In this document: positions 17,301 to 24,568 of the stretch, one piece after another
Numbering within the stretch: position 1 is the first letter of the stretch
Layout of the letters: each line of letters opens with the position of its first letter
Source of the DNA: CAYMUR01 sp964393615
GTDB taxonomy: Bacteria; Planctomycetota; Planctomycetia; Pirellulales; Pirellulaceae
DNA length: 27,008 nucleotides
Direction of reading: 5' to 3'
NCBI GenBank assembly: GCA_964393615.1
Contig: CAYMUR010000071.1
Span: 1-27,008 of the forward strand
Position numbers and translations under genes: made by a program
Notes under the pieces: generated by a model
What the model was told of the DNA's origin: nothing
The model's input: the letters and a program-made list of their open reading frames with translations, nothing else
Databases searched by the model: none

Positions 17301-17388
17301 TCTCTTCTGCCACGAGAATATTGGTCACCAATGCGAGCAGAACCAACCAACAGGGAAAACAACTACAGATTGTCGAAAAACAAAACAT
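14353..17388 (-). CDS. Large exported c-type cytochrome with sorbosone-dehydrogenase-like propeller and HEAT repeats
   Basis: This 1011-aa protein has the planctomycete/verrucomicrobial PVC-type architecture (TIGR02604 then TIGR02603). After a signal peptide (FPCWLVLLALVTNILVAEES) comes a membrane-bound-dehydrogenase-like beta-propeller, roughly residues 60-440. It includes AMAFDERGRLFIVEMRGY and the calcium-type loop DQDGDGRFD. Helical HEAT-like repeats follow (about 470-860), then a C-terminal cytochrome domain. The heme motif is CAACH at 891-895, and Met987 in SFMPEG is a likely axial ligand. It probably oxidises a sugar or alcohol outside the cytoplasm and passes electrons to the respiratory chain; that role is inferred. 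The frame opens with TTG at 17415, but the ATG at 17388 fits the signal peptide better. It begins 43 bases after the ThuA gene, so the two are likely co-transcribed. Confidence 0.9.
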   Translation of the reverse strand: MFCFSTICSCFPCWLVLLALVTNILVAEESREADSINRDYRSELPRIQPMSPAEALSSFTVAPGFQLELVAAEPLVVDPIAMAFDERGRLFIVEMRGYSENADEHLGRIRLLVDQDGDGRFDTSQVYAEGLSWPTAIACYDGGILLGMPPDILYLQDTDGDGKADQRQVLYTGFGRGNVQGLINSFQWGLDNRIHGSSSTMGGEVLRVNGGDVAVFSESTQAVTSEPLSMRGRNFALEPRTMSMQPTTGGGQHGMSFNQWGHKFVCSNSDHIQYVRFEDYYLARNPYFAAPNLRHSIAEDGPQANVFRTSPVEPWRIVRTRLRAKGIVPGIVEKGGKAAGYFTSSTGITIYRGNAWPKEYVGWAIVGDVGGNLIHRKQVTATPASYTAKRVDDQSEFVSSSDIWFRPVQFANGPDGTLYVVDMYREVIEHPKSLPAIIKRHLDLTSGRDQGRIYRIIPTGFQQPPPPQLHLASTAKLVNTLQHPNGWHRDTAARLLYQQRDQTAISLLRKMLYSQVTPVGCIHTLYALHGFSALSTKDILRGLTDEHPRVREHAVRLSEQIAKQSSPIREHLYAMVDDDDLRVRIQLAATLGEVSTPQRLVALAQLIRRDGDLELMQTAVMSALAQGAGKVLGILAGDTTYRSSKSAQQWLAILATQIGKQKRPDDVAAVLAALARLSTKENQIVQVIVEGLAAEKDSELEQQLAAVTGGRAKQLIQELLQKSVEIAGNVEADTAQRNAAIGRLQLGKFDDYQDLLTELLQPSQPAEVQVATMEVLATFRSPLVAHLLIGKWAELTPQVRSRAADVLFSRNVWLMPLLEAIAQGHILPLDLGSTRLQLLTQHQDKTIQKMAKQLVATSGPDDRREVIAAYGKVLSMRGDKLHGKQVFAKVCAACHQVEKVGHSLGPNLATLQNRGRESILTNVLDPNREVNPQYLNYVVYTEDGRSLTGMISEETATSVTLQRANNTADTILRVEIEQLRSTGKSFMPEGVEKQVDPQAMSDLIEYLMSLD

Positions 17389-17431
17389 TTCTATTTCTAC
17401 TGTCTTTTCTTGCAAGTTCGCCCGATTCGTT

Positions 17432-18334
17432 TTACGGTACTGGAAGTTGACTGGCAGCTGGCGTCACCTGGCCAATATTGGCTGGCGTATCTGCTGTTAC
17501 CTCTCCAAGCGCCCAGCGAATCCCACCGACAGTAATCGACTGAAAGGCAGGATTGGTCCAAACATCTTCACGATGTCCCATGGCAGTGTAAAACACGCGG
17601 CCTTGACCGTGGTGGCGAACCCAGGTAGCAGGATACGGCGGTCTCCGATAGCCACGCCCGTCCAGGCCTACGGTTTCAATCACCAGCAATACATGTAAAT
17701 CAGGCGCAAAGTTTTTCAAGGAATACCACTCTTCATTCATGGTAAAGCCATGTTGCAATGTTTGCATTCCTGGAAATGCATTGTCGACGACACGCATGCG
17801 AGCTGGCTGCTGCCGCCCGTGCGTGATGAATTCGCCTCCCAACATTTCAATGTAGGGATCTTTCTGATCCTGATTCTCGTTAGCATTTCCCGCCGAGTGA
17901 AACGTGTCACTCGCACAATGAAAGCCGATAAAACCTTTGCCCGCATGAACAGCATCCAACAACGCTTGCTTGCCGGAGGGGCTCATGGGCAGATTCTTGT
18001 CATTCCCAGCTGTCGTCAAATCGCCAGTTGTGTAAAAGGCAAAGGCCGCATAGGGTTCCAGATCCCCATTGAAGATACTTGCGTCCTTGGTAGCTTCGAC
18101 ATCAAACCCGTACTTCTTGCCTAGTTCGATAAGTACATGCTCGGCATGACTCAAAGCACCTTCATCACGTCGAATTGCGCTGTGTTCGTACCCGGATGAC
18201 TTTGTCAAAAAGAGAACCTTCTTTTTTCGCAGATTCGCTCCACCGGCTGGGGGCACTAATGCAGCTCCCGCCATACCAGCTCCCGTCGCTTGAATAAAAC
18301 GCCGCCTTGTTGTCGCTGTCAAAGAGCGATTCAT
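17432..18334 (-). CDS. ThuA-domain protein with Tat signal
   Basis: This 300-aa protein has a ThuA (trehalose-utilisation) domain from about residue 38 to 285. It opens with KKVLFLTKSSGYEHSAIRR; GFIGFHCASDTFH and YPATWVRHHGQGRVFYTAMG are further landmarks. ThuA proteins have a class I glutamine-amidotransferase-like fold and in rhizobia act with 3-keto disaccharides. The N-terminus carries a strong Tat signal (TTRRRFIQATGAGMAGAALV), so the protein is exported. The frame opens at 18370, but the ATG at 18334 has GGGAG eight bases upstream and gives a standard signal length. The ATG at 18349, with GAGGA close upstream, is the alternative. It leads a minus-strand series with the cytochrome-propeller gene and the isomerase-like gene, suggesting one sugar-processing operon. 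Confidence 0.88.
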   Translation of the reverse strand: MNRSLTATTRRRFIQATGAGMAGAALVPPAGGANLRKKKVLFLTKSSGYEHSAIRRDEGALSHAEHVLIELGKKYGFDVEATKDASIFNGDLEPYAAFAFYTTGDLTTAGNDKNLPMSPSGKQALLDAVHAGKGFIGFHCASDTFHSAGNANENQDQKDPYIEMLGGEFITHGRQQPARMRVVDNAFPGMQTLQHGFTMNEEWYSLKNFAPDLHVLLVIETVGLDGRGYRRPPYPATWVRHHGQGRVFYTAMGHREDVWTNPAFQSITVGGIRWALGEVTADTPANIGQVTPAASQLPVP

Positions 18335-18832
18335 ATTCCATACTCCCATTCGTTCCTCATGATCGACCATACATCCGTTACGTCATTTGAATTCCCACAC
18401 CTTCGCAGAAACCCCTCTGTTCTTCACTTGCCGTAATCCAAAACAACTGTGTCACACCATTACGTGGTATCGCGTTAAACATTTCCAACCGGCAATGTAT
18501 CTACAACCGGTAGTGTATCATATTCTCTTACACGGTGCGCAAGAGCTTATCATTCGCAAGACTTCAGAACAGAGAGAGCCTGCTTTGACAATCCGTTGTT
18601 TTTAAAACGCTCGAAGGACGTTGGCACAAAACAACAAGCTTTCATTTTTTTGGTTCACTGCAACAGCTGATCAGAAAACCAGCCAAAGTGTTCTCCAGTG
18701 GAGTGAGTAGAATCGCGCTCGTTCAACGCCCTCCTATTCAGCAATAACAGCAGGAAACTCAAGTCCTGCCTGTCATATCGACCGTAAGAATACCACGTCT
18801 GTTGACAATCATACCACGGTCCGTGTGGTCAT
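18335..18832. other. Non-coding stretch between the ThuA and DHDPS-family genes
   Basis: About 500 bases without a supported gene. It contains an imperfect 18-bp tandem duplication (18486-18503 and 18504-18521, 14 of 18 identical; shared core CAACCGG and TGTATC). A short hairpin (ACCAC at 18813-18817, GTGGT at 18825-18829) lies just after the DHDPS-family stop; it lacks a T tract, so termination there is doubtful. A 72-codon plus-strand frame at 18387-18605 shows no coding character. Confidence 0.45.
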
Positions 18833-19774
18833 TTACAACAACGACTTACTCTTTAAAAACCCGGCCAACTTTTCCATTTCCTGGTCGTTTAGATTGTGAT
18901 AGGGATTTCTCCGCCAGCGTTCCGTGATACCGTAGAGTTCATAAATTGCATGAATCGCTCCGTCTTTGCCAACGCCCGCTCCGGGAACGGTGTGGAGAAA
19001 ATCCCAGAACGGCAACTCTATCTCGTGCAAAATCTTCCTCACACGGTCCATATCCTTGGTTTCAATAGCTTTCCAATAGTCTTGTGCGACGCTCGGCTGA
19101 AAGGTAATAAAAGTCGACAAGTACCCATCGCACCCGTACGGCACAACCTCAAGATGATTCTGTTTAAGACCACCGGAGTAAACCGCCCAGCGGTCATGGA
19201 CCATCAGGCACAAACGTCGCCCAAATTCGCCGACCAAATCATCTTTTACCGCTACGATATTATCGACGCTATCTGCCAGTCTTTTCACCGTTCCCAGGGC
19301 AAATCCTGTACTTCTCCGACGAAAAACGTCCGTGACGACCATGACCGGTATTTCATCGGCCACAGCCGCGTAATGTGTCGCATGCGTTTCGAAAGTAGCC
19401 GAGGCACCCCAGTCAGGCGGGGAAACCATTACCACGTCCGCACCGAGACTTTGCGCGTATTGTGCAAATTCCACCGCCTTGCCCGTCCAATAATACTTAT
19501 CCGCAGCAACCACCATCGCCCGTCCCGCAGTGTGTTCGACCGTCACTCTCGTCACATCAGCAATTTCCTCGTCGGAGAGCAATGAGAATAAACTATCCCC
19601 AATCGTTAAGATAACACTGCGGCTGCCGGCGGCGATAATAAAATCAATGAGCTGACGCAAACCGTTATAGTCGATACTGCCATCGCGAAGAAACGGAGTA
19701 CGAATTGTGGCATTGGGACCGGTCAGATGGTAACGAATTTCTTCACGGCTCTTACGGTTCTGCATGTTGGGCAA
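18833..19774 (-). CDS. DHDPS/N-acetylneuraminate-lyase family protein with altered active site
   Basis: This 313-aa TIM-barrel protein belongs to the dihydrodipicolinate synthase/N-acetylneuraminate lyase family of Schiff-base aldolases. The Schiff-base lysine is Lys177 in NIVAVKDD. The usual GTTGE substrate loop reads TIGDS (57-61), and the YNxP segment that supplies the catalytic tyrosine is replaced by VVTDVFRRRS (147-156). A standard DapA role is therefore unlikely; another keto-acid lyase activity or a non-catalytic role is possible. The start is TTG at 19774 with AAGGG six bases upstream; an ATG three codons later (19765) is the alternative. It diverges from the Kelch-symporter gene with 211 bases between them, a layout that suggests joint control and a shared substrate. 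No export signal is present. Confidence 0.88.
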   Translation of the reverse strand: MPNMQNRKSREEIRYHLTGPNATIRTPFLRDGSIDYNGLRQLIDFIIAAGSRSVILTIGDSLFSLLSDEEIADVTRVTVEHTAGRAMVVAADKYYWTGKAVEFAQYAQSLGADVVMVSPPDWGASATFETHATHYAAVADEIPVMVVTDVFRRRSTGFALGTVKRLADSVDNIVAVKDDLVGEFGRRLCLMVHDRWAVYSGGLKQNHLEVVPYGCDGYLSTFITFQPSVAQDYWKAIETKDMDRVRKILHEIELPFWDFLHTVPGAGVGKDGAIHAIYELYGITERWRRNPYHNLNDQEMEKLAGFLKSKSLL

Positions 19775-19985
19775 TCAAATCCCTTGCCCAGAAATTAGAC
19801 TTCACTCTAAGATACCTTCGGGGTGACGCAACCCAGACACCCATGGTAGTTTATACGTTGGTTTGAACCCTGCCACCATCCGGCTGGCGGCGAAAGAGAC
19901 TAGACAACAGTCGCTCGCACCCGTCTTACCAGACAAGCCAACACGCTGCTGCATCCGACTTTGACTGTCATCAAGTGGTAATCCT

Positions 19986-22586
19986 ATGGGATATCTCAGC
20001 ACACCGCGTTTCGTGTTCACGGTCATCGTTCTGCAGCTAACCTGTACAAGTACTCTTGTTGGCAGTTCGCCCCAAGACGCTGAGCCAGTGTTCCATTGGC
20101 AAAAGCTACCATCCTTACCACCTGTTGCAAGCACCACAGGAATGTATGTGGGTACCAGTGGTCCTGCTCTGATTGTAGCAGGCGGTGTCCAGCGCCCCGA
20201 TCCACTGTCCACCGTGGACACGGCAACAGTCTTTTCGGACTCCATTCAAGTCCTCCTGAAAGGAAATAGCACATGGACACTAGTCGATGAGAAACTACCC
20301 CGTCCAATGGCCTATGGAGTGTCCATCTCTCATGACCAAGGTCTTGTTTGCCTGGGAGGTGAAAATGGGCAGAAAAGTTTTCGAGACGTCTTTCGCCTGA
20401 AGTGGATTGACGGAAAGCTACACCAAGACGATCTTCCGCCACTACCGAAACCGTGCAGCCACGCTTGCGGAGCCCTGCTCGGTGACTACCTCTACGTGGC
20501 CGGAGGCCGCACCACGCCACAAGCAACAACCTCGCTGCACACTTTTTGGGCCCTCGATGTGAGTCAACCCTGCGAGAAAATGAAGTGGAAACCGTTGCAA
20601 CCATGGCCAGGTCCCCAACGTCACTCCGCTATTTCTGCCGTACAAGCCGGTTCATTTTTTCTTTTCGGTGGTCAACAAAAGGGTTCTTACCAATCAAGTG
20701 CAACCCCTCGTGGTCTTATCACGCTGGGGGACACCTACCAATACACTCCTGGCAAATCGAACATCGCGAGTGGAATTTGGCGACAGCGAGAGAACATGCC
20801 CCCTGCCACAACCGGTAACGTCTTACCGACGTTCCCGCTGGGTGAATCGCATATTGCGTTAATGGGTGGTAGGGAAAATATGACCGAGAATTTTGAGCCG
20901 AAAGATCATTCCCCATTGCAACGCAGCATCTATCTTTACCATACCACGACCGATACCTGGTCACGACGTGGACAGTTACCAGAAGGATCACAACGGGTAA
21001 CAACGCCGACGACCCATTGGAACGACGGCTGGGCCATCCTCACACAACAAGGTTCATCCAGCCACGCTTCGTGGCAGGCGCATCTAGTCAGCCCCCAAAG
21101 CAGACCAGGCCGGTTCCAGACAATGGATTGGGTTGCGCTTTCCGTATATTTACTGGTACTAATCGGCATTGCTTCTTACTTCGCTAAACGAGAACACAAT
21201 ACCCACGAGTATTTCCTGGGTGGTCGCCGTGTACCGTGGTGGGCTGCCGGTTTGAGCATCTTCGGCACCCAGTTGAGTGCGATGACTTTCATGGCTACAC
21301 CAGCCGTAACATTTGCCGAAGACTGGGTACGAATCATCCCAGTCTTGATGTACGCTCCAGCAGGACTACTGACGATACATTTTTTCCTCCCCTTCTACCG
21401 TCGACTCAATGTCACGACTGCCTACGAGTACTTGGAACGGCGATTCAACACTTCTGTACAAATGCTGGGCAGTGGCGTGTTCATCATATCCCAGCTATTA
21501 CGCGTCGCAGTTGTGGTCTACCTACCAGCCCTGGCGTTGGCTGCTGCGACAGGACTGAATGTCCATCTATGTATCGTCGCCATGGGAGTTCTGTGTATTA
21601 CCTATACAGTATTAGGCGGTATCGAAGCGGTCATCTGGACCGATGTGATTCAAGTCGTTGTATTAATAATGGGAGCCGTATGCTGCCTGATCATCATCAT
21701 CGTCGATGCGGGCGGCCTGACAAATACAGTTCAAAGTGCGGCGGCTGACAATAAGTTCCACGCGTTTGATTGGAACTGGGACATCACTGAAATGTGTGTT
21801 TGGGTGATGATGTTTGGCGGATTCTTCTCCATCTTTGGACAATTTACGGGGGAACAAACGACCGTACAACGTTACATGACGACCCATGATGAAAAAGCGG
21901 CAATGCGAGGCATATGGACTACCTGCATTCTGTCGTTAGTCACCGCACCGATATTTAGCGGACTGGGCACAGCACTCTATGTATTTTACAAAAACCATCC
22001 GGAGCTTTTAGTGCCGGGCCGAAACGATGCGATCGTACCGTGGTTCATCGTCGAACAGTTACCGGCGGGAATAGCCGGGTTAGTCATCGCTGGTATTTTC
22101 GCCGCCGCCATGTCCTCCTTGGACAGCGCCATGCATAGTGCGGCAACTGCTTACGTCACCGATTTCCACCAACGTTGGCAACCTTCCATGTCCGACAGCA
22201 GGGGACTTAACCTGGCCCGCTGGATCACCGTGTTCGTAGGAGTTTTGGGAACAGGTATGGCCATGTTACTTACCGAAGTACAACATTTGCCGATCGTCGA
22301 TCTTTGGGCTTTGATGCTTGGCCGAATTATCGGCGGAGTCTATGGCATATTTCTACTGGCAGCTTTTACACGTCGCGCTACGGCTGGCGGAGCGATAGTG
22401 GGAATGGTGGTCGGCACCCTGGCACCTTACTTGGTAAGCCGCCTGATCAACGTGCACTTCTACCTGTATACGTCGATCGGAATGATAAGTTGTGTGGCTG
22501 TCGGTTACCTGGCAAGTCTGGTCCTGCCAGGCGGCACAAAAGACCTGACCGGTCTGACGATTTTCCACAAACCCGACAACCGGTAA
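19986..22586 (+). CDS. Kelch mutarotase-like domain fused to a sodium:solute symporter
   Basis: This 866-aa protein has a signal-like N-terminus (residues 8-26) and a Kelch beta-propeller at about 35-370. Paired glycines at VAGGVQ, CLGGENG, VAGGRTT, LFGGQQKG and LMGGREN mark its blades. A sodium:solute symporter domain with about 13 helices follows from about 381 to the end. The transporter signature appears as GGRRVPWWAAGLSIFGTQLS (412-431) and AAAMSSLDSAMHSAATAYVT (706-725); Ser710-Ser711 fit the sodium-site serines. Kelch proteins of the NanM type are periplasmic sialic-acid mutarotases, so an external sugar-converting propeller tethered to its transporter is plausible. The divergent DHDPS/NAL-family gene supports an acid-sugar substrate, but that is inference. 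The ATG start has no strong ribosome binding site. Confidence 0.9.
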   Translation: MGYLSTPRFVFTVIVLQLTCTSTLVGSSPQDAEPVFHWQKLPSLPPVASTTGMYVGTSGPALIVAGGVQRPDPLSTVDTATVFSDSIQVLLKGNSTWTLVDEKLPRPMAYGVSISHDQGLVCLGGENGQKSFRDVFRLKWIDGKLHQDDLPPLPKPCSHACGALLGDYLYVAGGRTTPQATTSLHTFWALDVSQPCEKMKWKPLQPWPGPQRHSAISAVQAGSFFLFGGQQKGSYQSSATPRGLITLGDTYQYTPGKSNIASGIWRQRENMPPATTGNVLPTFPLGESHIALMGGRENMTENFEPKDHSPLQRSIYLYHTTTDTWSRRGQLPEGSQRVTTPTTHWNDGWAILTQQGSSSHASWQAHLVSPQSRPGRFQTMDWVALSVYLLVLIGIASYFAKREHNTHEYFLGGRRVPWWAAGLSIFGTQLSAMTFMATPAVTFAEDWVRIIPVLMYAPAGLLTIHFFLPFYRRLNVTTAYEYLERRFNTSVQMLGSGVFIISQLLRVAVVVYLPALALAAATGLNVHLCIVAMGVLCITYTVLGGIEAVIWTDVIQVVVLIMGAVCCLIIIIVDAGGLTNTVQSAAADNKFHAFDWNWDITEMCVWVMMFGGFFSIFGQFTGEQTTVQRYMTTHDEKAAMRGIWTTCILSLVTAPIFSGLGTALYVFYKNHPELLVPGRNDAIVPWFIVEQLPAGIAGLVIAGIFAAAMSSLDSAMHSAATAYVTDFHQRWQPSMSDSRGLNLARWITVFVGVLGTGMAMLLTEVQHLPIVDLWALMLGRIIGGVYGIFLLAAFTRRATAGGAIVGMVVGTLAPYLVSRLINVHFYLYTSIGMISCVAVGYLASLVLPGGTKDLTGLTIFHKPDNR

Positions 22587-22629
22587 CTCTGCATGCTAGC
22601 CAACATCTACCGTCGGCCTGTTTCCTCTC

Positions 22630-23769
22630 TTATAGCAGTGCCGCAGCAATCTGGTTACAGACCCGGGTAAGGTGTACACCCCGTGGTTCTTGTGGCAATG
22701 TTGTCAAGAAAATTGCCAATGTTTCTGTATCGGGATCGATCCACAAGACCGTCCCGGTCGCCCCCCAATGCCCATAGCTGTTGGGACCCAACAGGTCTCC
22801 AAAATTAGCACTGTGTCCTGACCAATTCAATCGCCAACCAAGCCCCCACGGTTTACAGCGGCGTTCTTCTTCTGGCAGGTTTTTCATGGCCGTCAGTTGA
22901 TTCCGCGTTGCAGCAAGAACCGACGCAGGTGAAAGAATCGAATTCCCTTTGAACTGACCACCGTTCAACATCATCGACGAAAAATTGCCCAAATCACGGG
23001 GCGTCGTGAGCAAGCCACCCCAAGGGACACCTAGTTGTCGCCAATAACGGCTGTTCCAATTCCAATCCAGCATTTCTTGTTGCTCGTCGGGAACACGGAG
23101 TTCCGCAATACGGTTCACCCGGGAATTCGGACCCTCGAACCAGGTATCTGGGGCTCCGAGCGCCGTGTCGTTCATTTCGAGTGGATCAAAAAACTCATCC
23201 TTCAGGAATTGGGGACATGCACTACCAGTCACCCTGGCAATCACTTCTCCCAAGATCGCAAATCCCATACTTTGATATTGCACACGGTGACCGGAAGGGA
23301 AATCCAATTTCACCTCACAGGTATTCGCCACAAAATCCACCACAGGCGCATGCTGTTCACGTAACTCCTGGTTATTTGACAACATGTCGGGCAAACCCGA
23401 CGTGTGCGTCAACAAGTGACGAATTGTCACACCGGCTTTATCTTGTTGGCCAAATTCGGGAATGAATTCCGTGACCCGATCATCCAAGGCCAATCGTCCC
23501 CGTTCTAATAATAACAGCGCACCACAAGCGACAATCGGCTTGGTAATAGATGCCACCAAAAAAATAGCATCTTCTCGTATCGACGACGGAGCACCAGCCA
23601 GCATTTGTCGACCAAAAACATACGTGCCCATCGTTTGCCCTGCCCGCGCCACGAACATCCCCGCCGACGGCAGAACGTCTTGGTTGCAAAGGTCTTGGAT
23701 AGACTCCAAGACTGCTCGCCAACGAACAGGATCAAATCCACACGTGTCGGGTGAATCAACGGTCAGCAT
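22630..23769 (-). CDS. Serine beta-lactamase-like hydrolase (class C/esterase family)
   Basis: This 379-aa protein belongs to the beta-lactamase/transpeptidase-like superfamily (Pfam Beta-lactamase, with EstB-type esterases and class C enzymes). The nucleophile motif is SxxK, Ser74-Ile-Thr-Lys77 (VASITKPIV). The second motif is Tyr165-Gln-Ser167 (VQYQSMGF) and the third is HWG at 334-336 (GHWGATGT). RHLLTHTSGLPD is also typical. There is no signal peptide, so it is probably cytoplasmic and more likely an esterase or peptidase than an antibiotic-resistance enzyme; that is inference. It converges with the symporter gene 43 bases away, with no clear terminator between. Confidence 0.9.
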   Translation of the reverse strand: MLTVDSPDTCGFDPVRWRAVLESIQDLCNQDVLPSAGMFVARAGQTMGTYVFGRQMLAGAPSSIREDAIFLVASITKPIVACGALLLLERGRLALDDRVTEFIPEFGQQDKAGVTIRHLLTHTSGLPDMLSNNQELREQHAPVVDFVANTCEVKLDFPSGHRVQYQSMGFAILGEVIARVTGSACPQFLKDEFFDPLEMNDTALGAPDTWFEGPNSRVNRIAELRVPDEQQEMLDWNWNSRYWRQLGVPWGGLLTTPRDLGNFSSMMLNGGQFKGNSILSPASVLAATRNQLTAMKNLPEEERRCKPWGLGWRLNWSGHSANFGDLLGPNSYGHWGATGTVLWIDPDTETLAIFLTTLPQEPRGVHLTRVCNQIAAALL

Positions 23770-23904
23770 GGCCGTTCTTCCAATGCAGAAACAGAAGAGT
23801 AACGAATAATTCTAAGGCATCGTGGCAATCACAATAACACGGCTCTGTTGCCGTCGCAATAGGCAGCTCTTAAGTCATTTTGCCCTGCGAAAATTTTACG
23901 ATAA

Positions 23905-24343
23905 TCAAAAACTGTCAACCGATTTCCAGCCACCGACAAGCAGATAGACCCAATGACCGACAGTCACAGCGGGGACACCACGCCCTACCAGAAAATAAAG
24001 GACGCTTGAAACACTCACACAAAAACGAACCGTCCGTCGAGAACAGGTTCTGCAGAACATCCTCATTGTTGATAGTGCACTAAAAACAGGCCGTTCACGA
24101 CGCGTTTGACCTATTCGAATCACCCTTTCCACGTATTGCTGGATTAGGTCGACAGGAACGATGACTGAATCTTTCAACCATTCCGCCTGCGCATTCTTCC
24201 CAACTCATCACGCTGTAACGTTGACTGCTACATTGACAAACAGACGTGGGGCACTGAACGAGATTTTGCCGGGATTTTTTTCTTGAAAAAGATAGCCGCA
24301 AAACCAACATGTCAAGAATCCCATCCCTAAGAATGCGTACCAT
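23905..24343 (-). pseudogene. Possible frameshifted zinc-ribbon protein
   Basis: Two minus-strand frames together read like one gene. In the first frame (ATG at 24324) is CWFCGYLFQEKNPGKIS. In the overlapping second frame the text continues VQCPTSVCQCSSQRYS. Joined by a one-base shift they give C-x2-C-G...G-K-x-x-x-x-C-P, a layout typical of planctomycete zinc ribbons. After two stop codons the first frame is open again, with a helical stretch (EWLKDSVIVPVDLIQQYVER) and a hydrophobic tail ending at 23905. The ATG at 24343 has AAGGA 6-7 bases upstream. It may be a pseudogene, an assembly error or coincidence. Confidence 0.27.
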
Positions 24344-24425
24344 GAAAGTTCCTTCTTTTGTTGCACAGACGGGCCTTAGAAAAGTTGACCTCCTCAGGAA
24401 ATTTGCTTAGACTAGAGCGTGCTTG

Positions 24426-24490
24426 GCAATGAAATTCAGCAATGAAATTCAGCAATGAAATTCAGCAATGAAATTCAGCAATGAAATCCA
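24426..24490. repeat. 13-bp tandem repeat, five copies
   Basis: The unit GCAATGAAATTCA occurs at 24426-24438, 24439-24451, 24452-24464 and 24465-24477 without change, and at 24478-24490 with one mismatch. It lies in non-coding DNA upstream of the DUF1549 gene. Confidence 0.95.
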
Positions 24491-24568
24491 GCTGCCTTCA
24501 AACCTACTCAAACACAATAGTGCGTGACAACTGAAAATCTATCGTGACCTCGTGCTCTAACGTTTATC

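Larger units (their letters stand above)
23770..24568. other. Gene-poor stretch upstream of the DUF1549 gene
   Basis: About 800 bases with no intact supported gene. It holds a possible frameshifted zinc-ribbon/membrane gene on the minus strand (23905-24343) and a 13-bp x5 tandem array (24426-24490), 79 bases before the DUF1549 gene. No promoter for the latter was assigned. Confidence 0.45.
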
